Shown here: positions 34,174 through 42,085 of the stretch, one piece after another
How the letters are laid out: the number at the start of each line of letters is the position of its first letter
Position numbering within the stretch: the first letter of the stretch is position 1
Origin: JANQRZ01 sp965214485
Lineage (GTDB): Bacteria > Bacteroidota > Rhodothermia > Rhodothermales > JANQRZ01
Length of the DNA stretch: 64,000 nt
NCBI GenBank assembly: GCA_965214485.1
Contig: CBDCBW010000012.1
Location: 124,001-188,000 of the forward strand
Reading direction: 5' to 3'
The notes under the pieces: generated by a model
Databases searched by the model: none
Seen by the model: only the letters and a program-made list of their open reading frames with translations
What the model was told of the DNA's origin: nothing
Translations under genes and position numbers: made by a program

Positions 34174-34620
34174 CTAGTGCCGGGCGAAGACGGCGGCGCG
34201 CCCATCGCGGGTGAACATGAACACCTCGTACTGCTGCGCCGGGCGGCCCTCGACCTCCATCCCCGGCGAGCCGATGGGCATCCCCGGCACGGCGATCCCG
34301 ACGGCCTCGGGCGGTTTCTCGGCGAGGAGCCGCCGCACGTCCTCCGCCGGCACGTGGCCCTCGACCACGTAGTCGCCGACGACGGCGGTGTGGCAGGAGG
34401 CCAGCTCGTCCGGCACGCCGAGCCGCGCGCGCGCGTCCGCCGTGCTCGACACCTCGACGGTCTCGACCTCGAAGCCCGCCTCGGTCATGTGGTCTGCCCA
34501 GAGGCCGCAGCAGCCGCAGGTCGGGGTCTTGTAGACGGTGACGCTCGGGGTCTGCGCCTCGGAGCGGCAGCCCGCCAGGGCGAACGCGAGGAGGAGGAGC
34601 GGGAGGAGAGAGAGTCGCAT
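34174..34620 (-). CDS. DUF411 metal-binding lipoprotein
   Basis: 148 residues. The lipoprotein signal MRLSLLPLLLLAFALAGC anchors it in the envelope. The mature part is a thioredoxin-like DUF411 domain: VTVYKTPTCGCCGLWADHM with a C-x-C-C cluster that probably binds copper or is redox active, CHTAVVGDYVVEGHVP and AVPGMPIGSPGM. DUF411 proteins often accompany copper-resistance genes, which agrees with the multicopper oxidase and TolC upstream in the same operon. It is 8 nt downstream of the Spy-like gene and is the last gene of the operon. Confidence 0.88.
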   Translation of the reverse strand: MRLSLLPLLLLAFALAGCRSEAQTPSVTVYKTPTCGCCGLWADHMTEAGFEVETVEVSSTADARARLGVPDELASCHTAVVGDYVVEGHVPAEDVRRLLAEKPPEAVGIAVPGMPIGSPGMEVEGRPAQQYEVFMFTRDGRAAVFARH

Positions 34621-34628
34621 GGTCGTGG

Positions 34629-35159
34629 TCAGTTGGTGTAACCGCGCAGGCGGTCGTAGGCGGTGACTTGCTCGGGCGTGAGCGCGTCGCGCATCGCGAT
34701 GTGCGCGTTGAGGTGAACGGCTCGGAGCCGCCCCCGCGCTTCGCCGATGTGCTCGGTCATACGCGCCACCATCTCCTCGGTCGCCTCGCCGCGTGCGAAG
34801 AGTTGATCGAGGTGACGCTCCATCTCGACGATCTGCGCGCCGAGCGGCCGGGCGTCGGCCTGCACCGCGTCGAAGAGCCGCTGCGCCTCGGCGCGTTGCT
34901 CGCCCGAGAGCGCCAGGCTGTCGGCGAGCTCGAGGACGTGGAGCGGGCCGGGGTAGCCGTTGAGCTCCGCCGCCCTCGCCAGCCCCAGCCCGCGCCCTTC
35001 GAGCAGGCCCGCCGTCTCCTCGGCAGAGAGCGCCTTGACGGTGCGGTCCGTGTCGCCGGCGTAAGCCGAGGGATTCGCGTGGTCCGCGTGGTTGTGGTGA
35101 TCGCCGTGCTGCGCGGCGGCGGGAAGGGCGGCAAAAATCAGGAAAAGGAGCAGGCGCAC
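34629..35159 (-). CDS. periplasmic Spy/CpxP-like (heavy-metal sensor type) protein
   Basis: 176 residues. A signal peptide (MRLLLFLIFAALPAAAQ) is followed at once by a His-rich stretch (HGDHHNHADHAN), likely to bind metal. The rest is helical: GPLHVLELADSLALSGEQRAEA, then an amphipathic run and a final ALTPEQVTAYDRL, an LTxxQ-type motif of the Spy/CpxP and CzcI-like families. It probably acts as a periplasmic metal-binding chaperone or sensor. It lies between DUF305 and DUF411 genes with gaps of 29 and 8 nt. Confidence 0.75.
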   Translation of the reverse strand: MRLLLFLIFAALPAAAQHGDHHNHADHANPSAYAGDTDRTVKALSAEETAGLLEGRGLGLARAAELNGYPGPLHVLELADSLALSGEQRAEAQRLFDAVQADARPLGAQIVEMERHLDQLFARGEATEEMVARMTEHIGEARGRLRAVHLNAHIAMRDALTPEQVTAYDRLRGYTN

Positions 35160-35188
35160 GGTCGGGAGCGGTTAGCGGTCGGGAGCGG

Positions 35189-35635
35189 TTAGCGGTGGTC
35201 GAGGCTGTCGATTAGGGCTTCCATCTCGCTGATCTCGCGGCGCTGCGCCTCGATGATCTCGCCGGCGAGCCGGCGGACGCGCGGGTCGGAGAGGCGCGCC
35301 CGCTTACTCGTCAGGATGGCGACCGAGTGGTGCGGAATCATCGCCTTCATCCACGCCACGTCGCCCACGGTGTCCTGGCTGCGGACGAGGAAAAGGGCGG
35401 CGGCGAAGACGAGCGCGCTCCCCACGAAGATAGCGATGTTCTTCCGCCAGTCGTTGTACATCCCGAGCATGAAGGTGAGCATAATGACGGCCATCGCCGC
35501 GCCCATGTAGAGCGCCATCCAGAGCTTCGTCTGGCTCCACCACACGTGGTCGAGGCCGTAGACGGTCGAGTACATGAGGACGAACATCACCACCGTCGAG
35601 GTGGCGATCATGGCAGCAAAGCGAAGGTAGGACAT
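35189..35635 (-). CDS. DUF305 protein with N-terminal membrane segments
   Basis: 148 residues. Three hydrophobic segments (about 5-27, 38-60, 67-85) precede a DUF305-type helical tail with WMKAMIPHHSVAILTSKRA and EIIEAQRREISEMEALI. The HH and nearby Met residues are the usual metal-binding positions of this family, which is common next to copper oxidases. DUF305 proteins are generally periplasmic ferritin-like helical bundles; here the bundle is membrane-anchored. It is 30 nt downstream of the multicopper oxidase gene. Confidence 0.82.
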   Translation of the reverse strand: MSYLRFAAMIATSTVVMFVLMYSTVYGLDHVWWSQTKLWMALYMGAAMAVIMLTFMLGMYNDWRKNIAIFVGSALVFAAALFLVRSQDTVGDVAWMKAMIPHHSVAILTSKRARLSDPRVRRLAGEIIEAQRREISEMEALIDSLDHR

Positions 35636-35665
35636 GGGAGGAGGGAACGGGGGAGGGGAGAGTGG

Positions 35666-37060
35666 TCAGTGCATCGAGTGATCGCCGTGCTCGGCGGGAG
35701 CTGCGCCCGGAGTGAGGCGGATGCCGTCGCGGGCGGCTTCGGCGGCGGTGACGGCGCGGGCGACGGTGCCGGGCGGGTGGTTGTACCAGCCCGGGTCGGT
35801 GTCGTAGTCGACGGGCTTCGGGCGGACCTTGAGGTTGGTGTACATCCCGCCCATCGTGATGTAGCCGAACGGACCGGGCGAGCCTACCATCGGGATCGAG
35901 TTGTCGGGGACCGGCACGTGCCCCATCTGGACGTGTTTGCCCATCTCGTCCATCCCGTGCTCGCCCATCGTGTGGTAGCCGGGCAGGAGCGGCTGCACGT
36001 CGCGGTCGAGCGACGCCGCGTCGACGCCGGTCGTGTTGGGGACGTCGTGGCCCATCTGGTTCATCACGTGGTGCGTCATGTGGCAATGCATCGCCCAGTC
36101 GCCGAGCGCGTCCGCCGTGAACTCGACCGTGCGCGTCGAGCCGACGGGGACGAGGACGGTGGTCTCGGGCCACTGCCCCGCTGCGGGGACCGGCCCGCCG
36201 TCGGTTGCGACGATCTGGAAGGAGTGCCCGTGGAGGTGGATCGGGTGGTGGTCCATCGGCGAGAGGTTGCCGAAGCGAAGGCGGACCCTGTCCATGTGCC
36301 CGACGACGAGCGGGTCGGTGCCGGGGAACGCCCGTGCGTTCATTGTGAGCACGTTGAAGTCGGCCATCGCGTTGGGGTCCGGGCGGCTCGTGCCGGGGCG
36401 GACGCGCCACTCGTGGAGCATGATCGCGACGTCGCGCTCCACGCGGTCGCGCGCCTCCCGTGGGTGGACGACGAACAGGCCCGTCAGCCCGAGCGCGATC
36501 TGCGTCATCTCATCGTGGTGGCTGTGGTACATGAACGTCCCGTTCTGGCGGATCGGGAAGTCGTAGACGAACGTCTGGCCGGGCTCGATCACGGGCTGGT
36601 TCAGACCGCCCACGCCGTCCATGCCGTTGGGGAGGAAGAACCCGTGCCAGTGCACCGTCGTCGCCACGCCCAGGCGGTTGGTGACGTAGACCCGCACGCG
36701 GTCGCCCTCGACGGCCTCGAACGTCGGGCCGTGGACCTGCCCGTTGTAGCCCCAGCACGTCGCCGTGAGGCCGGGCGCGAACGCGTGTTCGACCTCCTCG
36801 ACGGTCAGCTCGTAGACCCACGCGCCGTCGCTCGCGCGGCGTCCGGTGAGGGACGAGCCGTTGGGGGTGTAGACGCGGGCGGGCCGGTCGCCCGTCCACC
36901 GTGTGGCGAGGCCGCCCGGCGTGGACCGGAGCGCCGGGGTCCGCGGTGCGTTGGGATCGAGCCGGACGGGGAGCGCGCCCGCCCGGCGCGCGCCGAGCGC
37001 GGCACCGCCGAGGCCGAGGGCACCGGCTTTCATCCAGTCGCGGCGAGAAAACGTAGACAT
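35666..37060 (-). CDS. Tat-exported multicopper oxidase (CueO/CopA type)
   Basis: 464 residues. The N-terminus is a Tat signal (SRRDWMKAGALGLGG), so it is folded before export. All four copper-binding blocks are present: HWHGFFLPNGMDG (137-149), YHSHHD (178-183), HHPIHLHGHSF (271-281) and HCHMTHHVMNQM (325-336, with the type 1 copper Cys326, His331 and axial Met336). The C-terminus (361-464) is unusually rich in Met and His (YHTMGEHGMDEMGKHVQMGH; ending EHGDHSMH), as in Cu+-oxidising enzymes that capture excess copper. Likely role: oxidise Cu+ in the periplasm. It is in an operon with TolC, DUF305, Spy-like and DUF411 genes. Confidence 0.92.
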   Translation of the reverse strand: MSTFSRRDWMKAGALGLGGAALGARRAGALPVRLDPNAPRTPALRSTPGGLATRWTGDRPARVYTPNGSSLTGRRASDGAWVYELTVEEVEHAFAPGLTATCWGYNGQVHGPTFEAVEGDRVRVYVTNRLGVATTVHWHGFFLPNGMDGVGGLNQPVIEPGQTFVYDFPIRQNGTFMYHSHHDEMTQIALGLTGLFVVHPREARDRVERDVAIMLHEWRVRPGTSRPDPNAMADFNVLTMNARAFPGTDPLVVGHMDRVRLRFGNLSPMDHHPIHLHGHSFQIVATDGGPVPAAGQWPETTVLVPVGSTRTVEFTADALGDWAMHCHMTHHVMNQMGHDVPNTTGVDAASLDRDVQPLLPGYHTMGEHGMDEMGKHVQMGHVPVPDNSIPMVGSPGPFGYITMGGMYTNLKVRPKPVDYDTDPGWYNHPPGTVARAVTAAEAARDGIRLTPGAAPAEHGDHSMH

Positions 37061-37092
37061 AGTCGTGAGGGGTAGTGACCGAGTCGTAAGGG

Positions 37093-38541
37093 CTAGTGAC
37101 CGGCGTCGCCCTGAGCGCCGGTAGGGCTGGACGTCGAGAGGGCACCCGCGTCGAGGTCGGGCCTCCCGCCCTGGAGGAGGAGGGCGAGGTCGGCCCGCGC
37201 CGTCCAGTAGGCGGCGAGCGCGTCGAGGTAGTGGCGGCCGGCGCGGACCTCTTCCTGCTGCGCTTGCAGGAGGCCGAAGACGCCCGTCTGCATCGCGTTG
37301 TACTGCCGGAGCGTCTGCGCCGTCAGCTCGGCGCGGAGCGGGAGGACGACGGCCTGGTAGTGCCGCGCCACGGTGCGCGCCGCATCAAGCCGGGCCGTAA
37401 GGAGCCGGGCCGCTGAGCGTACCTCGACGCCGAGGGCGTGGTAGATGGCCTGTCGGCGGCGAAGCTCGGCGCGGAGCCGGGCGAGGCGAGCTTGGCCTTG
37501 GTCGAAGAGGGGGAGGACGACGTCGGCCTCCGGCCCGGCCTCCCACTCGCCCTCCTCACGCTCTAGCTCGCCGCCGGCCTCTAGCTCGGGCAGCAGGCTT
37601 TCGGGCCGGGCGAGGCCGAGGCGCTCGCCGTAGGTCACGATGTCCTGCCGGGCCGCCGCAAGCGCGAGGCTGGCCTCGACAGCCTGGGCCTCGACGTTCG
37701 CCGCCGCCATCGCGGCATCGGGCACCGCGGCATCGGGCACCGCGGCATCGGGCACCGCGGGCAGATCGCCCGCGAGCGTGAAGGCCGCGTCCTCGCCGAA
37801 GACACCCATCCGGCGGGCGAGAGCCTCGCGGCTTTCGACGGCTTGTGCCTCGGCGCTCACGAGGTCGAGGCGGGCCTGCTCGAACCGGGCTTGCTCGGCG
37901 AGGAGGTAGGCGGCGGGCACGTTCCCGGCCTCTCGGAGAAGGAGTGCCGCACCGTACGCGGCCTCGGTATTCTCGACGATCACGCGCTGCATCGCGGTGA
38001 GGGCAGCGTCAGCCTGTGCTCGAAAGAACGCCGTCTGGGTCTCCGCAGCGAAGCCGAGCACCGCCTCTGCTACACGGAGCCGTGCGGCCTCGTAGGCACT
38101 CCGGGCAATGCGTTTGCGGAGCGGGAGGTAGAACACGTCGAGAAACTCGAACGCGGCGGTGAACCGGAGCTCAGGCGGGCCGCTCTCTTCGAGCGACCAC
38201 CGCGCGCCCGCGCCGAAGACGGGGTTCGAGAGCAGCCCGGCTTGCACGAGGTCGGCCTGGGCCACGCCGAGGTCCTCGTAGGTCGCCTGGAGGCGTCGGT
38301 TGTTGAGGAGCGCCACCTGGACGGCGGCCTCGGCGGTGAGCGGGCCGGCGAGGAGCGAGTCCACGGCGCGGTCGGCCGCGGCGTCCGCCTCGCTGCCGGT
38401 GCGCCAGACCGTGCGCATCGCGGTGCGCCCGTCGAGCGTGGTGCCCACGTCCTCGAAGGCGCGTTGCGGCTGGACCGCCGCGCAGCCTGCGAGCGTGAAG
38501 CCGGCGCAGACGAGCGCCGGGAGGTAGCCTCTGTAGAGCAT
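37093..38541 (-). CDS. TolC-family outer-membrane lipoprotein
   Basis: 482 residues from the ATG at 38541. The lipoprotein signal (MLYRGYLPALVCAGFTLAGC) is followed by the alternating coiled-coil and beta segments of outer-membrane efflux proteins: NNRRLQATYEDLGVAQADLVQAGLLSNP and its second-half counterpart ending YLDALAAYWTARADLALLLQG. It forms the outer-membrane channel of a tripartite or heavy-metal efflux route; no RND or membrane-fusion gene is adjacent. A 15-bp repeat encodes PDAAV three times in the loop near the middle. The MCO gene lies 33 nt downstream. Confidence 0.88.
   Translation of the reverse strand: MLYRGYLPALVCAGFTLAGCAAVQPQRAFEDVGTTLDGRTAMRTVWRTGSEADAAADRAVDSLLAGPLTAEAAVQVALLNNRRLQATYEDLGVAQADLVQAGLLSNPVFGAGARWSLEESGPPELRFTAAFEFLDVFYLPLRKRIARSAYEAARLRVAEAVLGFAAETQTAFFRAQADAALTAMQRVIVENTEAAYGAALLLREAGNVPAAYLLAEQARFEQARLDLVSAEAQAVESREALARRMGVFGEDAAFTLAGDLPAVPDAAVPDAAVPDAAMAAANVEAQAVEASLALAAARQDIVTYGERLGLARPESLLPELEAGGELEREEGEWEAGPEADVVLPLFDQGQARLARLRAELRRRQAIYHALGVEVRSAARLLTARLDAARTVARHYQAVVLPLRAELTAQTLRQYNAMQTGVFGLLQAQQEEVRAGRHYLDALAAYWTARADLALLLQGGRPDLDAGALSTSSPTGAQGDAGH
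37711..37755. repeat. 15-bp tandem repeat, three units, in the TolC-family gene
   Basis: Three perfect copies of cgcggcatcgggcac plus five bases of a fourth; in frame. Confidence 0.85.
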
Positions 38542-38654
38542 GACCTGATCGGGGTAGAGATCAAAAAGACACACGTCTGCCCAAGGGGGAGCGTGTGAGC
38601 AAGCGGCTCAACCACGGAGCCGCCGGGCAGCAGCCGAAGCTGCTGGGCCGCCGA

Positions 38655-39101
38655 TCAGGTCAGGAAGCGGCCGAGAGCGATATGGAGCGGGATAGGTCGG
38701 CCCGGCGGCGAGGCGTCGGGCGACGGGACCGGCCGGCTCGGCGGCGAAGCGAGCGCCGCGTTCGGAAGAACGAGCACAGCCGCTACGCCGAGCGCCGGGG
38801 CCGGGGGGGCCGGCGCGCCGACGGCGACGAGCACGCAGCACGGCATCGCTGCCGTCGGCGGCGAGGCCGGGGCGTCCGCCGGAGCGGAGTCTTCGCCGTG
38901 GCACGGCGGCACCTCCGGCGTCGAGTGCTCGGCAGGGCCCGGAGGCCCGTCAGGCACCGAGTGCTCTTCGCGTTCTGCGTGTTCTGCCAGCGCGTCCATC
39001 ATCGCGCACGCGTGCTGCGCGAGCGGCATCGTCACCGTCAGCACGAGGCCGGCGAGCAGCGCGACGAGCGAAGCGTAGTAGGAGGGCCGGAGGCTGCGCA
39101 T
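38655..39101 (-). CDS. small secreted/membrane Cys-His protein of the copper operon
   Basis: 148 residues. It begins with a hydrophobic signal or anchor (MRSLRPSYYASLVALLAGLVLTVTMPLAQHACAM). The mature part is Pro/Ala/Glu-rich with HAERE, EVPPCHGEDSAP and AAMPCC, then a second hydrophobic stretch (LVAVGAPAPPAPALGVAAVLVL). Short proteins with CHxxxxP and PCC motifs of this kind often open copper-efflux operons next to TolC genes. No named family recognised. It is the first gene of the minus-strand operon ending at 34174, with TolC 113 nt downstream. Confidence 0.6.
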   Translation of the reverse strand: MRSLRPSYYASLVALLAGLVLTVTMPLAQHACAMMDALAEHAEREEHSVPDGPPGPAEHSTPEVPPCHGEDSAPADAPASPPTAAMPCCVLVAVGAPAPPAPALGVAAVLVLPNAALASPPSRPVPSPDASPPGRPIPLHIALGRFLT

Positions 39102-39158
39102 AGCGGGGGGACCAACGCGGAGGCCGGCGGCGCGTTCCCCGTCGTCGAGGCCGGCCGC

Positions 39159-39199
39159 CCGGGTCCGGTGCCGTATATTTTTCGTGATGCCGGACCCGG
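39159..39199. promoter_or_regulatory. perfect 10-bp inverted repeat around an AT-rich core
   Basis: CCGGGTCCGG (39159-39168) and CCGGACCCGG (39190-39199) flank a 21-nt core with TATATTTTT (39174-39182), the only AT-rich spot in the 175-nt divergent gap. The core could be the -7 region of the acyl-CoA dehydrogenase gene at 39277, and the arms a repressor site or a hairpin. It could also serve the divergent copper operon. Confidence 0.45.
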
Positions 39200-39276
39200 C
39201 GGGGGCGGCGTCCGTTCGAACCCCGACGCCGCCGCGCTCGGCCTCCCCCTGACGCTCTCACCTACCGAACTACGCC

Positions 39277-41307
39277 ATGTCTATTCTTTCCCAGATGAAG
39301 GGCGTCGCCGCCAAAGATCAGCAGATGATCCGCGACGCCGAGACGATGATGGGGCCGGAGCCCGAGGAGATGGGCTTCATCAAGAACATGTTCTGGGGCC
39401 GCATCCGCGAAGACCTCGTCTTCCCGTACCCCCAGGTCTCGCGCGAGGAGAAGGCCGCGTGCGACGCGCTCCTCGCCCGCCTCGACGCGTACCTCGAGAA
39501 CGAGCACCCCACGATCCAGATCGACCAGGAGGAGGAAATCCCCGAGTGGGCCATCGAGCGGCTCTTCGACCTCGGCGTGCTCGGCATGACGATCCCCGAG
39601 GCCTACGGCGGCCTCGGCCTCGGCGTGGCGAGCTACAACCGTGTCCTCGAACGGATCGGGCGGACGTGCGGCTCGACCGCCGTCGTCGTCTCGGCGCACC
39701 AGTCGATCGGCTGCAAGGCGCTGATGCTCTTCGGGTCCGAGGACCAGAAGCGGGAGTACCTCCCGAAGGTCGCGCGCGAGTACCTCTCGGCGTTCTGCCT
39801 CTCCGAGCCCCAGGTCGGCTCCGACGCCGCCGGGCAGGAGACCCGCTGCGAGCTCAGCGCCGACGGCACGCACTACGTCCTCAACGGCGAGAAGAAGTGG
39901 TCCACGTCCGGCGCGCTCGCCGGCTTCTTCACGGTCCTCGCCAAGCAGCAGGTGACGGACCCGAAGGCCGGCAAGACGCGCGAAGGCGTCACCGCGCTCA
40001 TCGTCACCCCGGACATGGAGGGCGTGGACATCTTCCAGAAGAACCGCTCGAAGACCGGCATCCGCGGGACGTGGCAGGCCCGCATCCGCTTCACCGACGT
40101 CAAGGTGCCCGTCGCCCAGCGGATGCACAACGAGGGGCAGGGGCTGAAGGTCGCGCTGACGTGCCTCAACTACGGGCGCTGCACGCTCTCGGCCGGCGTC
40201 ACGGGCGCGGCCAAGCAGGCGCGCGACCAGGCGGCCAAGTGGGTCCGCACGCGCTACCAGTTCAACCGCCCGCTCTCCGAGTTCGAGCTCGTCCAGCAGC
40301 ACGTCGCCCACATGGCGGCCTACTGCTACGCGATGGACGCGATGCTCTACATGACGTGCGGCTTCCTCGACCGGCACGACGAGGACATCATGGTCGAGAC
40401 CGCCGCGTGCAAGGTCTTCTGCTCGCACTACGGCTGGGAGGTCATCGACGCCGGGATGCAGATCATGGGCGGCGAGGGCTACGTTACCGAGAACGAGTAC
40501 GACCGGCTGTGGCGCGACAACCGCATCCACCGCATCGTCGAGGGCTCGAACGAGGTCATGCAGTCGTTCGTCTTCGCCTACGGCGGCAAGCAGCTCGCCG
40601 AGTACATGCTCGGCGTGCTCAACGCCGTCGAGTGGGACGAGGAGTCGGGCGCGCTCGACAACCTCCGGCGGATCGTCGCGAGCGCCGTCAACCCGGACAT
40701 CGTGAAGAAGGGGACCCCGCTCGCTGCCGAGATCTTCCTCGGCAAGAAGCGCCCCCGCGCCGACGTGCAGCGCCTCCACCCCGCGCTCCAGGGCCAGGCC
40801 GACCTGCTCGCGCGGCACGTCCAGACCCACAGCCGCGAGTTCAAGCTGACCTCGAAGCGGCTCGAGGAGACCATCGTCACGCGCCAGGTGATGCAGGCCC
40901 GGCTCGCCGACAACGCGATCCTGATGTACGCCTGGGCGTGCGTCCTCTCGAAGCTCGACAGCCAGCTCCGAGCCGGCGAGCGGGGGGCGGAATTCGAGCG
41001 CGACAAGGCCGCCGCGCTCCACTTCCTCCGCCTCGCCGACCTCCAGATCCGCGAGAACGTCCGGAGCCTCAGCCGCAACGCGGACCAGTCCATGGTCGAG
41101 GCCGCCCACGCGCAGTACGCCCTCACCGACACGCAGCCCAACGAGGCCTTCTACATCCACGAGTCCTCGCCGACGGCGCAGGGCACCGGACGCCCGGTCC
41201 AAACCGACGTCGTCAAGCAGTTCCCCGGCGACGCCCACGCCGAGGACAGCCAGGGCGACGGGGCCGCGACCTCGAAGCCGGGCACGCCCGCTTCCGCGAA
41301 GGCCTAG
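39277..41307 (+). CDS. acyl-CoA dehydrogenase (VLCAD/ACAD9-like)
   Basis: FAD enzyme that oxidises acyl-CoA to enoyl-CoA in fatty acid beta-oxidation. 676 residues, longer than the usual 380-400 because of a C-terminal helical extension of about 220 residues, as in the very-long-chain type. FAD/substrate blocks: FCLSEPQVGSDAAG, KKWSTSGALAGFFTV, TGIRGTWQARIRFTDVKVP, QIMGGEGYVTENEYDRLWRD. The catalytic base is Glu422 in RIVEGSNEVM. It stands alone on the plus strand and is convergent with the SnoaL-like gene. No electron-transfer flavoprotein gene is nearby. Confidence 0.92.
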   Translation: MSILSQMKGVAAKDQQMIRDAETMMGPEPEEMGFIKNMFWGRIREDLVFPYPQVSREEKAACDALLARLDAYLENEHPTIQIDQEEEIPEWAIERLFDLGVLGMTIPEAYGGLGLGVASYNRVLERIGRTCGSTAVVVSAHQSIGCKALMLFGSEDQKREYLPKVAREYLSAFCLSEPQVGSDAAGQETRCELSADGTHYVLNGEKKWSTSGALAGFFTVLAKQQVTDPKAGKTREGVTALIVTPDMEGVDIFQKNRSKTGIRGTWQARIRFTDVKVPVAQRMHNEGQGLKVALTCLNYGRCTLSAGVTGAAKQARDQAAKWVRTRYQFNRPLSEFELVQQHVAHMAAYCYAMDAMLYMTCGFLDRHDEDIMVETAACKVFCSHYGWEVIDAGMQIMGGEGYVTENEYDRLWRDNRIHRIVEGSNEVMQSFVFAYGGKQLAEYMLGVLNAVEWDEESGALDNLRRIVASAVNPDIVKKGTPLAAEIFLGKKRPRADVQRLHPALQGQADLLARHVQTHSREFKLTSKRLEETIVTRQVMQARLADNAILMYAWACVLSKLDSQLRAGERGAEFERDKAAALHFLRLADLQIRENVRSLSRNADQSMVEAAHAQYALTDTQPNEAFYIHESSPTAQGTGRPVQTDVVKQFPGDAHAEDSQGDGAATSKPGTPASAKA

Positions 41308-41372
41308 CGTTTTCGGCGGTACCGGCCCGGGGGAGGCCTCGCTTCGCGGCGGAGCCTCCCCCCGGTGCGTCG

Positions 41373-41726
41373 TCACGCCTCAGATTCGTCCGCCGCGACG
41401 TCGCCCTGGATGACGTTCGAGAAGTGCCGGCGGGCCTGGCCGCCGTCGAGCACGAAGGCGTTGACGAGCTGGAACTCGCCGCGCTCGCTCCGCATCGTGA
41501 ACTCGACGAAGAGGTCGTCGCCATGCTCGGCCTTGCGGTCGGCCTCGACCGAGGAGACGGAGCCGTGGAAGGCGAAGAATTCGGCGAACTGGTCGCGGAT
41601 GGCCGCCCGCCCCTGCTTCGCGCCGAACTCGAACGAGAGCATCACGGCGTCGTCGTGGTAGAGTTCGGCGACGGCGTCGGCGTCGGCGGCGAGGAGGTGC
41701 TGGCGGAGCTGGTCGAAGAAGGGCAT
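41373..41726 (-). CDS. SnoaL/NTF2-like domain protein
   Basis: 117 residues from the ATG at 41726 (MPFFDQLRQHLLAADADAVAEL). The cone-shaped NTF2 fold is suggested by an N-terminal helix with ADADAVAELYHDDAVMLS, an FAAFH-type second helix (IRDQFAEFFAFHGS) and a beta-sheet ending QARRHFSNVIQGD. Such proteins are ketosteroid-isomerase-like enzymes or ligand binders; the function here is unknown. It faces the acyl-CoA dehydrogenase gene with a 65-nt gap. The upstream in-frame extension to 41930 has no coding character. Confidence 0.7.
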   Translation of the reverse strand: MPFFDQLRQHLLAADADAVAELYHDDAVMLSFEFGAKQGRAAIRDQFAEFFAFHGSVSSVEADRKAEHGDDLFVEFTMRSERGEFQLVNAFVLDGGQARRHFSNVIQGDVAADESEA

Positions 41727-41910
41727 GGGGAAGAGAAGGAAGTGGGGGGAAGAGGAGGGAGCAGAAGGGGGCTGATACCGAGGACACGCTGGAAAGTGCC
41801 GCGCGGGCCGCGCCGTCCTCGGGGCGGCGGCGCAGCGGAGCGGAGCGCGCCGTATGTCGTTGACGCAGCCTTCGAGTTGGGCGGAGGACGAGAGGTTCGG
41901 GTACTCGTTA

Positions 41911-41923
41911 TAACAAATTGTTA
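41911..41923. promoter_or_regulatory. AT-rich palindrome, possible operator of the T6SS operon
   Basis: TAACAA-a-TTGTTA, a perfect 6-1-6 inverted repeat, in an AT-rich island (gttataacaaattgttaac) within otherwise very GC-rich sequence. It lies 162 nt before tagH and 185 nt before the divergent SnoaL-like gene. The shape fits a site for a dimeric repressor or activator. Confidence 0.4.
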
Positions 41924-41996
41924 ACCGCAATAATCACCGGGGAGCGCCCATCGCCTCGCGCGCAAATCCGCCCGGCGCAAACCCGCCCGGCGCGTC

Positions 41997-42026
41997 TTGC
42001 TTGTTGAAGGTGCGACGCCTACTTTG
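41997..42026 (+). promoter_or_regulatory. candidate promoter of the T6SS operon
   Basis: TTGC/TTG at 41997-42003 and TACTTTG at 42020-42026, resembling the Bacteroidota -33 TTTG and -7 TAnnTTTG pair at about 17-20 nt spacing (the -7 is one base short). It lies 60 nt before the tagH ATG. Confidence 0.35.
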
Positions 42027-42085
42027 CTTTCGGCGGAGCCCCCACGCTCCGCTAGAGGAACCGTCCCGCCCACCCCGAACCTTCC

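Larger units (their letters stand above)
41727..42085. other. 359-nt divergent intergenic region upstream of the T6SS operon
   Basis: Holds, in order: a GA-rich stretch near 41730-41765; an AT-rich palindrome (41911-41923); a 15-bp tandem pair cgcaaa(t/c)ccgcccgg (41961-41990); a Bacteroidota-like promoter candidate (41997-42026); and a 7-bp hairpin GCGGAGC/GCTCCGC (42033-42052) in the presumed tagH leader. No gene is visible. Confidence 0.6.
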
